64,000 nucleotides of DNA from Streptomyces sp. NBC_00287 (GTDB taxonomy: Bacteria > Actinomycetota > Actinomycetes > Streptomycetales > Streptomycetaceae). The stretch is from assembly GCF_036173105.1 (NCBI RefSeq), contig NZ_CP108053.1:3224001-3288000 (forward strand), given 5' to 3'. The position numbers were made by a program, and so were the translations under genes. Shown here in pieces: positions 1 to 10,374 of the stretch (position 1 is the stretch's first letter; each line of letters starts with the position of its first letter). The notes below the pieces were generated by a model. That model was not told the origin of the DNA and did not search any database. It saw nothing but the letters and a program-made list of their open reading frames with translations.

Positions 1-852
1 CAGGTCGCCCTTGATCTCCGGCGGTGTCTTGTCGTGGTCGATGATGTTCCAGCCCATGCCGCCCGCCTCGGGCGCACCGAGGTAGGCGCAGGTGCCGAAC
101 TCGGTGATGGCAAGGGGCTTGCCCCAGCGCAGGTAGCGCCTCAACTCCCGCACGTGGTCGGACGGGTTGGGGTGGGCGGAGTAGTAGTCGATGCCGACGA
201 TGTCGAAGAGGCTCCAGTCGACCTCGTCGTCCTGGGCGGCGGCATAGCTGAGGCGCCCCCGGAAGACGGAGCGGCCGACCGCCGCGGCCCTGGCGGTGAA
301 GCGGTCGAGGCGGCGCTGCATCTTCTCCCAGTCGACGTTGCCGCTCAGGAGGTTCTCGATGCGTTCCATGACGTTGTCGCCCGGCACGATCCCGGGCACG
401 AACAGCCAGAACTCGCAGCCCACACTGAAGTCGACGCCCGCACCCTGGCGCCGCAGCGCCTCCGCGTGCCGCCCGGTCTCGGCGATGTGGTCGAGGATGT
501 CCCGCTCGGGGGCGTCCCCGAGGGTGGGCTGGAGCCAGACGCGCAGTCCGCGCTCCGCGGCCTCGGTGGCGGTGGATTTGAGACGCTCGACGCCGTCGCC
601 GGTGACCTCGACGGTGTCGGCGTGCAGTCCGTCCCTGATGGCCTTCAGGTCGGCGCGCATCCGGGCGGTGCTGAAGGCGGTGCCCGGGGTCTCCCCCGCG
701 CCGACGGTGTAGACGACGCCCCGGTGCCGCAGCCCTCTGCTCCGGTCGGTCGCCCGGGCTCCGCTCACCGGAAGCAGCACCCCCGCGGCGCCGACGGCGG
801 CGACCCCGGCGAGGAAACGCGCCCTGCTGATCCCCTTGTTGGTGTTCTCCAT
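1..852 (-). CDS. Tat-exported TIM-barrel glycoside-hydrolase-like protein, C-terminus cut by window edge
   Basis: 284 residues are visible from an ATG at 852 and the gene runs off the left edge. The N-terminus (MENTNKGISRARFLAGVAAV, then a hydrophobic stretch ending near GARA) looks like a twin-arginine-type or general export signal. The mature part has TIM-barrel glycosidase features: GCEFWLF near residue 143, which could hold an acid/base Glu, DIVGIDYYSAH, and KPLAITEFGTC, which could hold the nucleophile Glu. Streptomyces relatives with the ending pattern GAPEAGGMGWNIID are often labelled 'abortive infection protein', but nothing here supports a phage-defence role. The substrate is unknown. 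The gene diverges from the beta-lactamase gene across about 135 bases. Confidence 0.7.
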   Translation of the reverse strand, partial: MENTNKGISRARFLAGVAAVGAAGVLLPVSGARATDRSRGLRHRGVVYTVGAGETPGTAFSTARMRADLKAIRDGLHADTVEVTGDGVERLKSTATEAAERGLRVWLQPTLGDAPERDILDHIAETGRHAEALRRQGAGVDFSVGCEFWLFVPGIVPGDNVMERIENLLSGNVDWEKMQRRLDRFTARAAAVGRSVFRGRLSYAAAQDDEVDWSLFDIVGIDYYSAHPNPSDHVRELRRYLRWGKPLAITEFGTCAYLGAPEAGGMGWNIIDHDKTPPEIKGDL

Positions 853-987
853 GCCGCCACTGTGCCGAGCGGGGGACCGCTCCGGCTGTCGGCCGATGGT
901 CTACGGCGGGGCAACCAAGGTATGCGTCCCGGCGTCGGTCACTGAAGAGATCGTTGTGCCGCAATACGACCGAAGGAGACCTTGCCC

Positions 988-1872
988 GTGAGTTTCACCC
1001 CGAGCCGCCGCACGGTACTGACGACCGCGGCCGCCGCCCTGGCCGCAACCGCGACAGCCACCCCGGCCATCGCGGCTCCCTCCGGCGCCACCGCCCGTCT
1101 GCGCGCCCTGGAGGAGGAACACGGCGGCCGGCTGGGCGTGTTCGCCCACAACCTGGCCACCAGGCGCACGATCCGCCACCGCGCCGACGAACTGTTCCCG
1201 ATGTGCTCGCTGTTCAAGACGCTCGCGGCAGCCGCCGTCCTGCGCGACCTGGACCGCGACGGCGAAGTGCTCGCCCGCCGTATCCACTACACCGAGGCGG
1301 ACCTCGTGCAGCCCGCCTCCGACACGATCCTGGAGCATCTGTCCGACGGCATGACGATCGCCGAGCTCTCGGAGATCGCCATCACCCACAGCGACAACAC
1401 CGCGGCCAACCTCCTGCTGCGCGAACTCGGCGGCCCCACCGCGATCACCCGCTTCGCCCGCTCCCTCGGCGACCGCGTCACCCGCCTGGACCGCTGGGAG
1501 CCGGAACTCAACACCGCCGAACCCTGGCGCGTCACGGACACCACCAGCCCCGCCGCGATCGGCCGCACCTACGGCCGCCTGGTCCTCGGCACCGCCCTGA
1601 ACCACCGCGACCGCGAGCAGCTCACCGCATGGCTCCTGCGCAACACGACCTCCACCGCCCGCTTCCGCGCGGGCCTCCCCCCGACCTGGACCCTGGGCGA
1701 CAAGACGGGCTCGGGTTCCTACGGCACCGCCAACGACGCGGGCATCGCCTGGACCGAGACCGGAACCCCCGTCATCCTCGCCGTCCTGACCACCAAGCCC
1801 GACCAGAACGCCCCCTGGGACAACACCCTGATCGCGAAGACGGCATCGCTCCTGGCCGAGACCCTCAGCTGA
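988..1872 (+). CDS. bla: Class A beta-lactamase, Tat-exported
   Basis: This is a 294-residue serine beta-lactamase that hydrolyses beta-lactams outside the membrane. The export signal has a twin-arginine motif (SRRTVLTT) and an Ala-rich core. All class A motifs are present: S74-L-F-K77 (SxxK), S135-D-N137, EPELN at 171-175 (the E166/N170 region) and K239-T-G241. I chose the GTG at 988 because GGAG at 974-977 lies about 10 bases upstream. A TTG at 982 would be too close to that site. The 3' end overlaps the convergent phosphatase gene by 8 bases. No BlaR/BlaI-type regulator is visible nearby. Confidence 0.93.
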   Translation: MSFTPSRRTVLTTAAAALAATATATPAIAAPSGATARLRALEEEHGGRLGVFAHNLATRRTIRHRADELFPMCSLFKTLAAAAVLRDLDRDGEVLARRIHYTEADLVQPASDTILEHLSDGMTIAELSEIAITHSDNTAANLLLRELGGPTAITRFARSLGDRVTRLDRWEPELNTAEPWRVTDTTSPAAIGRTYGRLVLGTALNHRDREQLTAWLLRNTTSTARFRAGLPPTWTLGDKTGSGSYGTANDAGIAWTETGTPVILAVLTTKPDQNAPWDNTLIAKTASLLAETLS

Positions 1873-2302
1873 ACCGCCGGACGTACCGCCGCTGCCACGG
1901 CGTCTCCACCGCATGCCGGTCGTAGTGGCGGCGGACGTACGCGACGGCCTCCTCGGGCGGTACGCCGTCCAGGACCGCCACGCAGGCCAGCGCCGTCCCC
2001 GTACGGCCGCGTCCGCCGCCGCAGGCGATTTCGACGCGCTCGCCGGCGGCCCGCCGCCAGGCCTCGGCCAGCAGTGCGCGGGCCGCGTCGCGGTCGGCCG
2101 GGAGCCGGAAGTCGGGCCAGCGGATCCAGCCGGACTCCCAGGGGACGTCGGGCGGCTGCCGGCCCAGAAGGTAGACGCCGTACGAGGGGACCGGCGCGTC
2201 CGGGGCGAGCGGGTGGCGCAGGGCGCGGCCCCGGACCAGGCGTCCCGAGGGGAGCCGGAGTACGCCGGGGGCTCGCTCGTCCCACTGTTCCTCGGCTGTC
2301 AT
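1865..2302 (-). CDS. Protein-tyrosine-phosphatase-like protein (CX5R family)
   Basis: 145 residues. The CX5R(T)G phosphatase loop is clear: C94-G-G-G-R-G-R100-T-G. A WPDF segment at residues 62-65 matches the WPD loop of tyrosine phosphatases, with D64 as general acid. The protein is close in size to small bacterial dual-specificity phosphatases. It has no signal peptide or membrane segment, so it should be cytosolic. The substrate is unknown. The gene converges with the beta-lactamase gene, overlapping it by 8 bases, and diverges from the sigma-factor gene. Confidence 0.8.
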   Translation of the reverse strand: MTAEEQWDERAPGVLRLPSGRLVRGRALRHPLAPDAPVPSYGVYLLGRQPPDVPWESGWIRWPDFRLPADRDAARALLAEAWRRAAGERVEIACGGGRGRTGTALACVAVLDGVPPEEAVAYVRRHYDRHAVETPWQRRYVRRFS

Positions 2303-2383
2303 GGACGTATTCGAACCCGGTCCCGGGGACCGGGCAACCGAATCCGTGCGGGTGGTGGTCTGGAGGGCGAGGGAGGGTGCTTG

Positions 2384-2920
2384 ATGCAGGTCGAACTAGA
2401 AGACCGGTTCCAGGAGTTCGTCAGAGCCCGGTGGTCCCATCTCGTACGGACCGCCTATCTGCTCACCGGCGACGCGCACCACGCCGAGGACCTGACGCAG
2501 ACGGCGCTGGCGAAGGCGTACCGGTCGTGGCGGCGCGTGGCGCGCAGCGACAACCCGGAGGCGTACGTCCGGCGGATGCTGGTCAGCTGCAACAGCGACC
2601 GCTTCCGCAAACGGCGGGTGCCCGAGTCGCTGACCGCGGCGCCGCCGGAGAGGGCGGGCCGCGACGAGGCCTACGCCTGGGCCGACGAGCGCAGTGCCCT
2701 GCTGTCGGCGCTCGCCCAACTGCCGCCCCGGCAGCGGGCGGTGGTCGTGCTGCGGTACTGGGAGGACCTGTCCGAGGCGGAGGTCGCGGACGCGCTCGGC
2801 TGCGCGCCGGGCACGGTGAAGAGCCAGGCGTCCAAGGGGCTGGCGAAGCTGCGTACCTATCCGGGGCTCGCGCGGATGGTGGGCGGGCACGTGTCGACGG
2901 GGGGATCCACAGGTGAGTGA
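2384..2920 (+). CDS. RNA polymerase sigma factor, SigE-family group 4 (ECF-like)
   Basis: 178 residues. Region 2 is recognisable (FQEFVRARWSHLVRTAYLLTG, then AEDLTQTALAKAYRSW), as is region 4 (LPPRQRAVVVLRYWEDLSEAEVADALGCAPGTVKSQASKGLAKLR). This matches the small SigE-family sigma factors common in Streptomyces. The ATG at 2384 has GGGAGGG at 2371-2377. The stop overlaps the next gene start by 8 bases (GTGAGTGA), so the downstream membrane protein is probably translationally coupled and may control this sigma factor. Confidence 0.9.
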   Translation: MQVELEDRFQEFVRARWSHLVRTAYLLTGDAHHAEDLTQTALAKAYRSWRRVARSDNPEAYVRRMLVSCNSDRFRKRRVPESLTAAPPERAGRDEAYAWADERSALLSALAQLPPRQRAVVVLRYWEDLSEAEVADALGCAPGTVKSQASKGLAKLRTYPGLARMVGGHVSTGGSTGE

Positions 2921-3839
2921 CGAGCAGGACGCGCGGGACGAGCAGGAGTTCGAGGAGCAGGTGCGGGAGCTGCTGGCGCAGGACGCGTACACCATCCGCC
3001 CCTCGGCGGCGCCGTATCCGGAGATCCGCCGCAAGGGCGTGGTCGAGCGGCGGCGCCGGGTGGCGGCGGCCGGGGCGGTGCTGGTGACGCTGGCCGCGAT
3101 GCCGGTGGGGGCGTACGCGGTGGCCGGGGGCGGCGGGGGCGGGAGTACGGCGGCCTCGCCGACGCCCACGGTCAGCGCCACGCACGACCCGACGCCGACC
3201 CCGACACCGACCCCGTCAGGGCCCGCACGCCCCGCCACCGACGGCCAGCTCCTCGACGGGATCACCTTCGAGCAGGCGGCGGACGCGGTCGACCAGTGCA
3301 TCGCCTACGACGCGCAGCACACCCTCGGGCCGGACGACACCGACCTCGGCCCGGCGGACAGCTACCGCATCATCCTGGCGATGAAGAGCACCGGCGACTC
3401 CAACGCACCCGGTGACGGCATGTATGTCGTCGCGGTGAAGAAGGACGACCCGCAGCAGACCCGGATGATCTGCAACATCCGCGAGGGCGAGGCCCAGGGC
3501 CTGAACGTCGGCGGGGGCGGGGATGTACCGGACGCCCCGCCGGTCGTCGCGGACATCAACGGCGGCAAGCTGTACCAGCAGTCGTTCCTGGACAAGGGCA
3601 ACTGGAAACTCCCCTTCCGCTGGGGCGTGATCGGCACCTTCGAGCCCTCGGTCGCGAAGGTCACCGTCTCCTACGGCGGCGCGACCAGCCAGGCGGCCCT
3701 GGACCACGGCTGGTTCGTGGCCTCCGGCGTCCTGAACGAGCAGGTCACCGTCGCACCCCGGGTCAAGGGCTACGACGCCGGCGGCAAGCTCGTCTACGAC
3801 TCCGACCAGGACCGGACGTACGAGAAGACGCTGCCGTAA
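2913..3839 (+). CDS. Single-pass membrane protein coupled to the sigma factor; candidate anti-sigma factor
   Basis: 308 residues. A charged cytosolic N-terminus of about 48 residues is followed by one membrane segment (about 49-72, AAAGAVLVTLAAMPVGAYAV). Next come a Gly run and a low-complexity Thr-Pro linker, then an extracytoplasmic domain of about 200 residues that I do not recognise. Gene order and the 8-base overlap with the sigma gene suggest an anti-sigma or sigma-linked sensor. There is no zinc-binding HxxxCxxC motif in the N-terminal part, so it is not a typical ZAS anti-sigma factor. The role is inferred from context only. Confidence 0.7.
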   Translation: MSDEQDARDEQEFEEQVRELLAQDAYTIRPSAAPYPEIRRKGVVERRRRVAAAGAVLVTLAAMPVGAYAVAGGGGGGSTAASPTPTVSATHDPTPTPTPTPSGPARPATDGQLLDGITFEQAADAVDQCIAYDAQHTLGPDDTDLGPADSYRIILAMKSTGDSNAPGDGMYVVAVKKDDPQQTRMICNIREGEAQGLNVGGGGDVPDAPPVVADINGGKLYQQSFLDKGNWKLPFRWGVIGTFEPSVAKVTVSYGGATSQAALDHGWFVASGVLNEQVTVAPRVKGYDAGGKLVYDSDQDRTYEKTLP

Positions 3840-3845
3840 GCAACA

Positions 3846-3890
3846 ACGCCTGAGGGGGTGCCGTACAGGGGTCGGCACCCCCTCAGGCGT
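3846..3890. terminator. Bidirectional rho-independent-type terminator hairpin
   Basis: A perfect 18-base stem (3846-3863 with 3873-3890) surrounds a 9-base loop. It starts 6 bases after the membrane-protein stop and contains the stop codon of the convergent TetR gene (3883-3885). No U-tract is evident, which is usual in Streptomyces. Confidence 0.85.
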
Positions 3891-4491
3891 CCGCTGCCTC
3901 CCGCAGCGCCTTCTCCAGCAGCGCCCCCGCCGCCCAGCGCATGACGTCCTTCGCCTCCTCCGCGTCGAGTCCGCAGGCGTCCCTGGTGGTGACCAGGGCC
4001 TCCATGCCGTAGACGAGGGTCACGGCCATCGTCAGCCTGCGGTGCAGCTCGGGCGGGAGGGTGTCGTCGAGGGGTTCCAAGGCGGTGCGGGTGAGGTCGA
4101 GGCGGGTGCGGTTGCGGGTGGGGACGTCCCCGGCGCTCGCGTCCCAGCGCTCCAGCGCCGCCCGCAGCAGCGCCCGCCACAGGGCCTCGTCGGCGAACTG
4201 CAGCTCGGCGGTCCGGGTCACCATCGCGTCCAGCCGCTCGGCCGGGTCCTCGGGCAGATCGGCGAGCAGCTCCGGGGCGCGCGTCACCGTGCGGGTCTCC
4301 AGCAACAGGTCCTGCGGGCTGGAGAAGTATCGATACGCCGTGGCCACGGACACCTGGGCGGCCTCCGCCGCGTCGGCGATGGTGACCGGTCTTCCCTCAC
4401 GCACCAGGGTCACGGCCGCTTCTATGAGGGCGCGCCGGGTGCGCAGTTTCTGGTTGCGGCGGCCGTCGACGACGCCCTGATCGGCACGCAC
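3883..4491 (-). CDS. TetR-family transcriptional regulator
   Basis: 202 residues from the only plausible start, a GTG at 4491. The N-terminal helix-turn-helix is typical: RRNQKLRTRRALIEAAVTLV, then VTIADAAEAAQVSVATAYRYFSS. The rest is an all-helical ligand-binding domain ending in EKALREAADA. No Shine-Dalgarno sequence precedes the start, and the start codon is immediately adjacent to the ATG of the divergent gene at 4492, leaving no room for a promoter between them. The 5' end may therefore be rearranged or shortened. The ligand is unknown. Confidence 0.8.
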   Translation of the reverse strand: MRADQGVVDGRRNQKLRTRRALIEAAVTLVREGRPVTIADAAEAAQVSVATAYRYFSSPQDLLLETRTVTRAPELLADLPEDPAERLDAMVTRTAELQFADEALWRALLRAALERWDASAGDVPTRNRTRLDLTRTALEPLDDTLPPELHRRLTMAVTLVYGMEALVTTRDACGLDAEEAKDVMRWAAGALLEKALREAADA

Positions 4492-4869
4492 ATGCTGGCC
4501 GAGGAGCACGGGGACCCGGCGGACGCGGTCTCCGTCTTCACCGACGACATCGAGCACGACGTCGTCGGCTTCCCGGGGGACCCGATCCACGGGATCCCGG
4601 CCGCTCTCGACCGCTACCACCAGCTGGTGAAGGACCTCCGCGTCGAGAAGGCCGAGCGCACGCACAGCTACTACGCCGAGGCCGCCGCGACGGTCGAGGA
4701 TCTGGTCACCGCCGTGGTCACTGGTCGGTTCCTGGGCATCCCCGGCAACAACCGCCGGATCACCTTCCGGATGCTGCACGTCTTCGAGTTCACGGACGGC
4801 AAGATCTCACGGGAGAACGTCTGGCTGGACGGCGGCGCCATCGTCGCCCAGCTCACGGCCCAGGACTGA
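4492..4869 (+). CDS. Short SnoaL/NTF2-like protein, possibly 5'-truncated
   Basis: 125 residues resembling the SnoaL/nuclear-transport-factor-2 fold: DIEHDVVGFPGDPIHG, TVEDLVTAVVTGRFLGIPG, then ITFRMLHVFEFTDGKISRENVWLDGG. Such proteins act as small isomerases, cyclases or hydrolases; the substrate is unknown. The ATG at 4492 has no ribosome-binding site and abuts the divergent TetR start. The open frame continues upstream into TetR (AAVDDALIGTH) with no usable start, suggesting that the original 5' end is lost. The 3' end overlaps the convergent GntR gene by 17 bases. It could be a pseudogene. Confidence 0.6.
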   Translation: MLAEEHGDPADAVSVFTDDIEHDVVGFPGDPIHGIPAALDRYHQLVKDLRVEKAERTHSYYAEAAATVEDLVTAVVTGRFLGIPGNNRRITFRMLHVFEFTDGKISRENVWLDGGAIVAQLTAQD

Positions 4870-5566
4870 CCGCAGGGGCGGTTCGCGCCTCGATCCCGTG
4901 GAAGTGGACCGCCATCGCGCGCTGCGCGCCCTCGATGTCCCGGGCGCGCAGCGCGTCGACGATGTCGCGGTGCCGGCGGACGGTGACCTCGGGGGCCGGC
5001 TGGTCGGGGCGGCCGAGTTCGCCGGAGACCCGCCTGAAGACGGTCCAGAAGGCGCCGAGGAGCTGCGGCACGAGGGCGTTGCCGAGTGAGGCGTAGAGCA
5101 ACTCGTGGAATTCGCGGTCGAGTTCGTCGAAGGGCAGGCCCGCGCGTCCCGCCGCGTCCATCCGGGCCACCACCCCTTCGAGACGGTCCAGTTCCGCCTC
5201 GGTGAGCGTGGTCGCCACCCGGCGGATCAGGCCCTCCTCCAGCACCTCGCGGACCTGGAGGATCTCGGCGAGCGCCCCGGTGTCGTGGGCGTGCCGGGCG
5301 AGCGCGCGGAAGGTCAGTCCGTCGACCAGCGGGGTCATCGAGGCGTGCCCGACATAGGTGCCGTAGCCGTGCCGGATCTCCACGATGTCCAGCGCCTGGA
5401 GCGCCTTGAGCGCCTCTCGGACGGAGTTGCGGCTCACCTTGAGGTCCGCCATCAGCTCCGCCTCGGTGGGCAGCGGAGCGCCGGGCGCGAGCCGGCGGTC
5501 GAGGATCAGCTGGACCACCTGGCGCCGTATGCGACTGTTCCCGGTCTCCCCGGCCATGCGCGGCAT
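4853..5566 (-). CDS. GntR-family regulator, FadR subfamily; likely local regulator of the sialic-acid locus
   Basis: 237 residues. The winged helix-turn-helix is clear (PLPTEAELMADLKVSRNSVREALKALQALDIVEIRHGYGTYVG, about residues 34-76). It is followed by an FCD ligand-binding domain with acidic and His positions (ELDREFHELLYASLGN and HFHGIEA) that bind a metal in this family. The gene diverges from the ABC importer operon, and a FadR-type palindrome lies between them. FadR/NanR-type regulators commonly control sugar-acid pathways. Sialic acid or a catabolite as effector is inferred from the neighbours. An alternative ATG lies at 5557. Confidence 0.85.
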   Translation of the reverse strand: MPRMAGETGNSRIRRQVVQLILDRRLAPGAPLPTEAELMADLKVSRNSVREALKALQALDIVEIRHGYGTYVGHASMTPLVDGLTFRALARHAHDTGALAEILQVREVLEEGLIRRVATTLTEAELDRLEGVVARMDAAGRAGLPFDELDREFHELLYASLGNALVPQLLGAFWTVFRRVSGELGRPDQPAPEVTVRRHRDIVDALRARDIEGAQRAMAVHFHGIEARTAPAVSPGP

Positions 5567-5638
5567 CGTACGCGCCTAGGACGTCCCACGTCCCACCTCT
5601 GTGCCAAGCAGGCCAACTCCCGGCATTTCGCGCCGCCA

Positions 5639-5650
5639 TTGGTCCGACCT
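5639..5650. promoter_or_regulatory. Putative FadR-type GntR operator
   Basis: TTGGTCCGACCT contains a perfect GGTC-C-GACC palindrome (5641-5649) and resembles the TGGTNNGACCA-like sites bound by FadR-subfamily regulators. It lies 73 bases upstream of the GntR start and 156 upstream of the importer start, suited to controlling both directions. Confidence 0.55.
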
Positions 5651-5735
5651 GTGGCGGAATAGGCCATTCGTGTGTGATGCCTTGACCGCCCCCATCACCG
5701 CTCCTATGGTCGCGGCTGACTGTCAGGACGTAGGA

Positions 5736-5774
5736 CGTCGTATCTCCCCGTCGGATCTCACCGTCGTATCTCCC
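5736..5774 (+). repeat. Three tandem 13-base repeats upstream of the importer operon
   Basis: Three contiguous 13-base units are CGTCGTATCTCCC (5736-5748), CGTCGGATCTCAC (5749-5761) and CGTCGTATCTCCC (5762-5774). They end 31 bases before the GTG start at 5806, in the promoter or 5' leader. A doubled AGGACGT lies just upstream (5725-5738). They could be phased protein-binding sites or a simple duplication. Confidence 0.6.
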
Positions 5775-5805
5775 CTCCCCCCACCCCCTTCCTTCTGGAG
5801 GAACC

Positions 5806-7437
5806 GTGCGCGACGTGACCCACGACGTGCCGGCGCTCGGTCGCCGGACCTTCCTGAAGCACACCGGCGCGCTGGGTGCGGCCGCCGCCGTCTCCGCGTC
5901 CCTGTCGGCCTGTTCGGCCGGGCCCGAGTCCACCAACGACACCGGCGGCGGGGCGGGCGGCGCGAACCGGACCCTGACCGCGGTGATCGGCTACGGCAAT
6001 GACGGCAGCTGGGATCCCACGCAGACGGCGTCGGCGTTCTGCATGGCCGCCAACAACCACATCTACGAGGGCCTGCTGGACACCGATCCGATCTCCCGCG
6101 AGCCGTATGCCGCTCTCGCCACCCAGGTGCCGGCCGATCCGAACGCCACCACCTGGCGGTTCGCCCTGCGCGAGGGCGCGACTTTCCACGACGGTAAGCC
6201 GGTCACCGCCGACGACGTGGTGTTCGTCTTCGACCGGATCCTCGACCCGAAGACCCAGACCCTCGCCAAGGGCTTCTTCGCGAGCTGGCTCAAGGAAGTC
6301 CGCAAGGTCGACGCGCAAAGCGTCGAGCTGGTGCTCAAGTTCCCTTTCCCGGACGGCCTTTCGCGGCTCACTCTCGCCAAGGTCATGCCGAAGCACGTCT
6401 TCTCGCAGCCGGGCGGCTGGGAGGAGGCCATCAAGGGCAAGGCGATCGGCTCCGGGCCGTACCGGCAGACCGCGCACCACCCGAAGTCCAACACCACCTT
6501 CGAGGCGTTCGCCGAGTACAACGGCCCGCGCAGGCCCGCCTTCAAGAAGATGAACTGGCTGACCATCGTGGACGCGGCCCCGCGCGTGGCCCGTATCTCG
6601 GGCTCCAGCGCCGGGGCGCAGATCTCCGACAACATCCCCTACGCCAACATCGGCCAGCTCGAGGGCGGCGGGCTCACGGTCGCGGGCGGGGCCGGGATGA
6701 ACAACCTGTTCCTGATGTTCAACACCCGGCACAAGCCCTTCGACGACGTCCGCGTACGACAGGCCCTGCACTACGCGATCGACACCGAGAAGATGGTGCA
6801 GGTGGCGCTCAAGGGGCACGGAAAGCCGTCGAGTTCCTTCCTGAACGAGGCCAACCCCGCCTACCGGCGCGCCAAGACGGTCTACGACTACGACCCCGAC
6901 CGGGCGAAGGCGCTGCTGAAGGAGGCCGGGGTCAGCGGGCTGAAGATCGACATCCTGGCGGTGAACGTCAGCTGGATCGTGGACTGTCTGCCGACCATCA
7001 AGTCCTCCTGGGACGCGATCGGCGTGAAGACGACCCTCAACCCGCAGGAGACGACGGCCGTGTTCACCAAGATGGACCAGAAGCAGGACTACCAGGTCGT
7101 CGCCGCCGCCTCGAACCCCAACCAGTTCGGCCTCGACGCCGATCTGATCATGCATTACAACTACGGCCCCACCAACCTGTGGATGGGATACACCCGTTGG
7201 GCCACCGACCCGGTCGCGAGGCAGCTCTTCAAGGACATGGACCGGGCGACCCAGGAGCCGGACCCGGACCGGAAGAAGACGATGATCCAGGACTACATCG
7301 ATGTCGTCGCCGAGCAGGCCGTGCTCTACCCGGTCGTCCACAACGAGCTGATGACGGCCTGGGACGCGCAGCTGCTCTCCGGCATAAGGGCACAGCCGTA
7401 CCCCGGGATCAACCTGCTCCAGGCGAAGTGGGCCTAG
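5806..7437 (+). CDS. ABC importer substrate-binding lipoprotein, family 5; probable sialic-acid binder
   Basis: 543 residues with a combined Tat and lipoprotein signal: GRRTFLKHTGALG and a lipobox LSAC near residue 36. The body is a family 5 (DppA/OppA-like) binding protein: YEGLLDTDPISREPYAALAT, WRFALREGATFHDGKPVTADDVVF, DDVRVRQALHYAIDTEKMV. A GTG start follows GGAGG by 7 bases. It is the first gene of a five-gene unit coupled by tight spacing or overlaps. Family 5 importers carry peptides but also sialic acid (SatABCD, SiaEFGI), and the downstream lyase and sialidase favour the latter. Confidence 0.88.
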   Translation: MRDVTHDVPALGRRTFLKHTGALGAAAAVSASLSACSAGPESTNDTGGGAGGANRTLTAVIGYGNDGSWDPTQTASAFCMAANNHIYEGLLDTDPISREPYAALATQVPADPNATTWRFALREGATFHDGKPVTADDVVFVFDRILDPKTQTLAKGFFASWLKEVRKVDAQSVELVLKFPFPDGLSRLTLAKVMPKHVFSQPGGWEEAIKGKAIGSGPYRQTAHHPKSNTTFEAFAEYNGPRRPAFKKMNWLTIVDAAPRVARISGSSAGAQISDNIPYANIGQLEGGGLTVAGGAGMNNLFLMFNTRHKPFDDVRVRQALHYAIDTEKMVQVALKGHGKPSSSFLNEANPAYRRAKTVYDYDPDRAKALLKEAGVSGLKIDILAVNVSWIVDCLPTIKSSWDAIGVKTTLNPQETTAVFTKMDQKQDYQVVAAASNPNQFGLDADLIMHYNYGPTNLWMGYTRWATDPVARQLFKDMDRATQEPDPDRKKTMIQDYIDVVAEQAVLYPVVHNELMTAWDAQLLSGIRAQPYPGINLLQAKWA

Positions 7438-7441
7438 CGGC

Positions 7442-8400
7442 ATGACCGCGGTCGTACGGATCCTGCTCCGCCGCATCCTCCTGCTCGTCCCGCTGATGCT
7501 CGGCATCGTGCTGTTCGTGTTCCTGGTGATGCGCTTCTCGGACGTCGACCCGGCGTCCGCCTTCTTCCAGGGGGCGAACCCCACCCCCGAGCAACTCCAC
7601 CAGTTCCGTGAGGAGAACGGCCTGCTGGATCCGCTGCCCGTGCGCTACCTCGCCTTCGTGGGCGATCTGCTGCAGGGCGACATGGGCACCAGCGCGCTCA
7701 CCCGCGGCGAGGTGATCGACCAGGTGATGACCGCGCTGCCGCTCACCATGCAGCTCACCTTCCTCGGGCTCGGCATCGCGATGGTGCTGGCGCTGCTCGG
7801 CGGAGTCACCGCGGCCATCTACCGCGACCGGCTGCCGGACCAGATCATCCGGGTGGTCTCGCTGACCGGCGTGGCCGCGCCCGGCTTCTGGCTGGCGCTG
7901 CTGATGATCCAGTACCTGGCGGTGGACCTGGGCTGGTTCCCGACCGGCGGCTACATCAACCCCGCGGACTCCTTCACCGGCTGGCTGAAGACGATGACGC
8001 TGCCCGCCCTGGCCCTCTCGCTGCCGGTGGCGGCCCAGCTCACCCGCATTGTGCGGACGTCGGTCGTGGAGGAGCTGGACAAGGACTACGTCCGCACGGC
8101 GATCGGCAGCGGACTGCCGCCGCGGGTGGTCGTGGGCCGGAACGTGCTCAGGAACGCCCTGGTCAATCCGCTCACCGTGCTGGGCCTCAGGGTCGGCTAT
8201 CTGCTGGGCGGCGCGGTCGTCATCGAGACGATCTTCTCGCTGCCCGGCATGGGCAAGCTGATGATCGACGCCGTGAAGAACGGCGACCCGGCGGTCGTCC
8301 AGGGCGTCGTACTGACCACGGCGTTCGGCTTTGTGATCGTCAACCTCGTGATCGACGTCCTCTACCTGCTGGTCAACCCGCGACTGAGGGATGCGGCCGC

Positions 8401-8404
<4 letters not shown>
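7442..8404 (+). CDS. ABC importer permease, DppB-like
   Basis: 320 residues with about six membrane segments and the DppB-type layout: an N-terminal membrane anchor (ILLLVPLMLGIVLFVFLVM), the DPLPVRYLAFVGDLLQGDMGTS segment, and the EAA-like loop RTAIGSGLPPRVVVGRNVLRNALVNPL that contacts the ATPase. The gene starts 4 bases after the binding-protein stop and overlaps the next gene by ATGA (8401-8404). Confidence 0.93.

Positions 8405-10370
<1,966 letters not shown>

Positions 10371-10374
<4 letters not shown>

Noticed and set aside
982..987. TTG at 982 as beta-lactamase start
   Set aside because: It is too close to the GGAG site; GTG at 988 has proper spacing and gives the same Tat signal.
4042..4491. 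Forward frame extending the NTF2-like protein through the TetR gene
   Set aside because: The opposite strand encodes a good TetR helix-turn-helix; the forward residues are low-complexity except perhaps the last dozen or so, noted as a finding.
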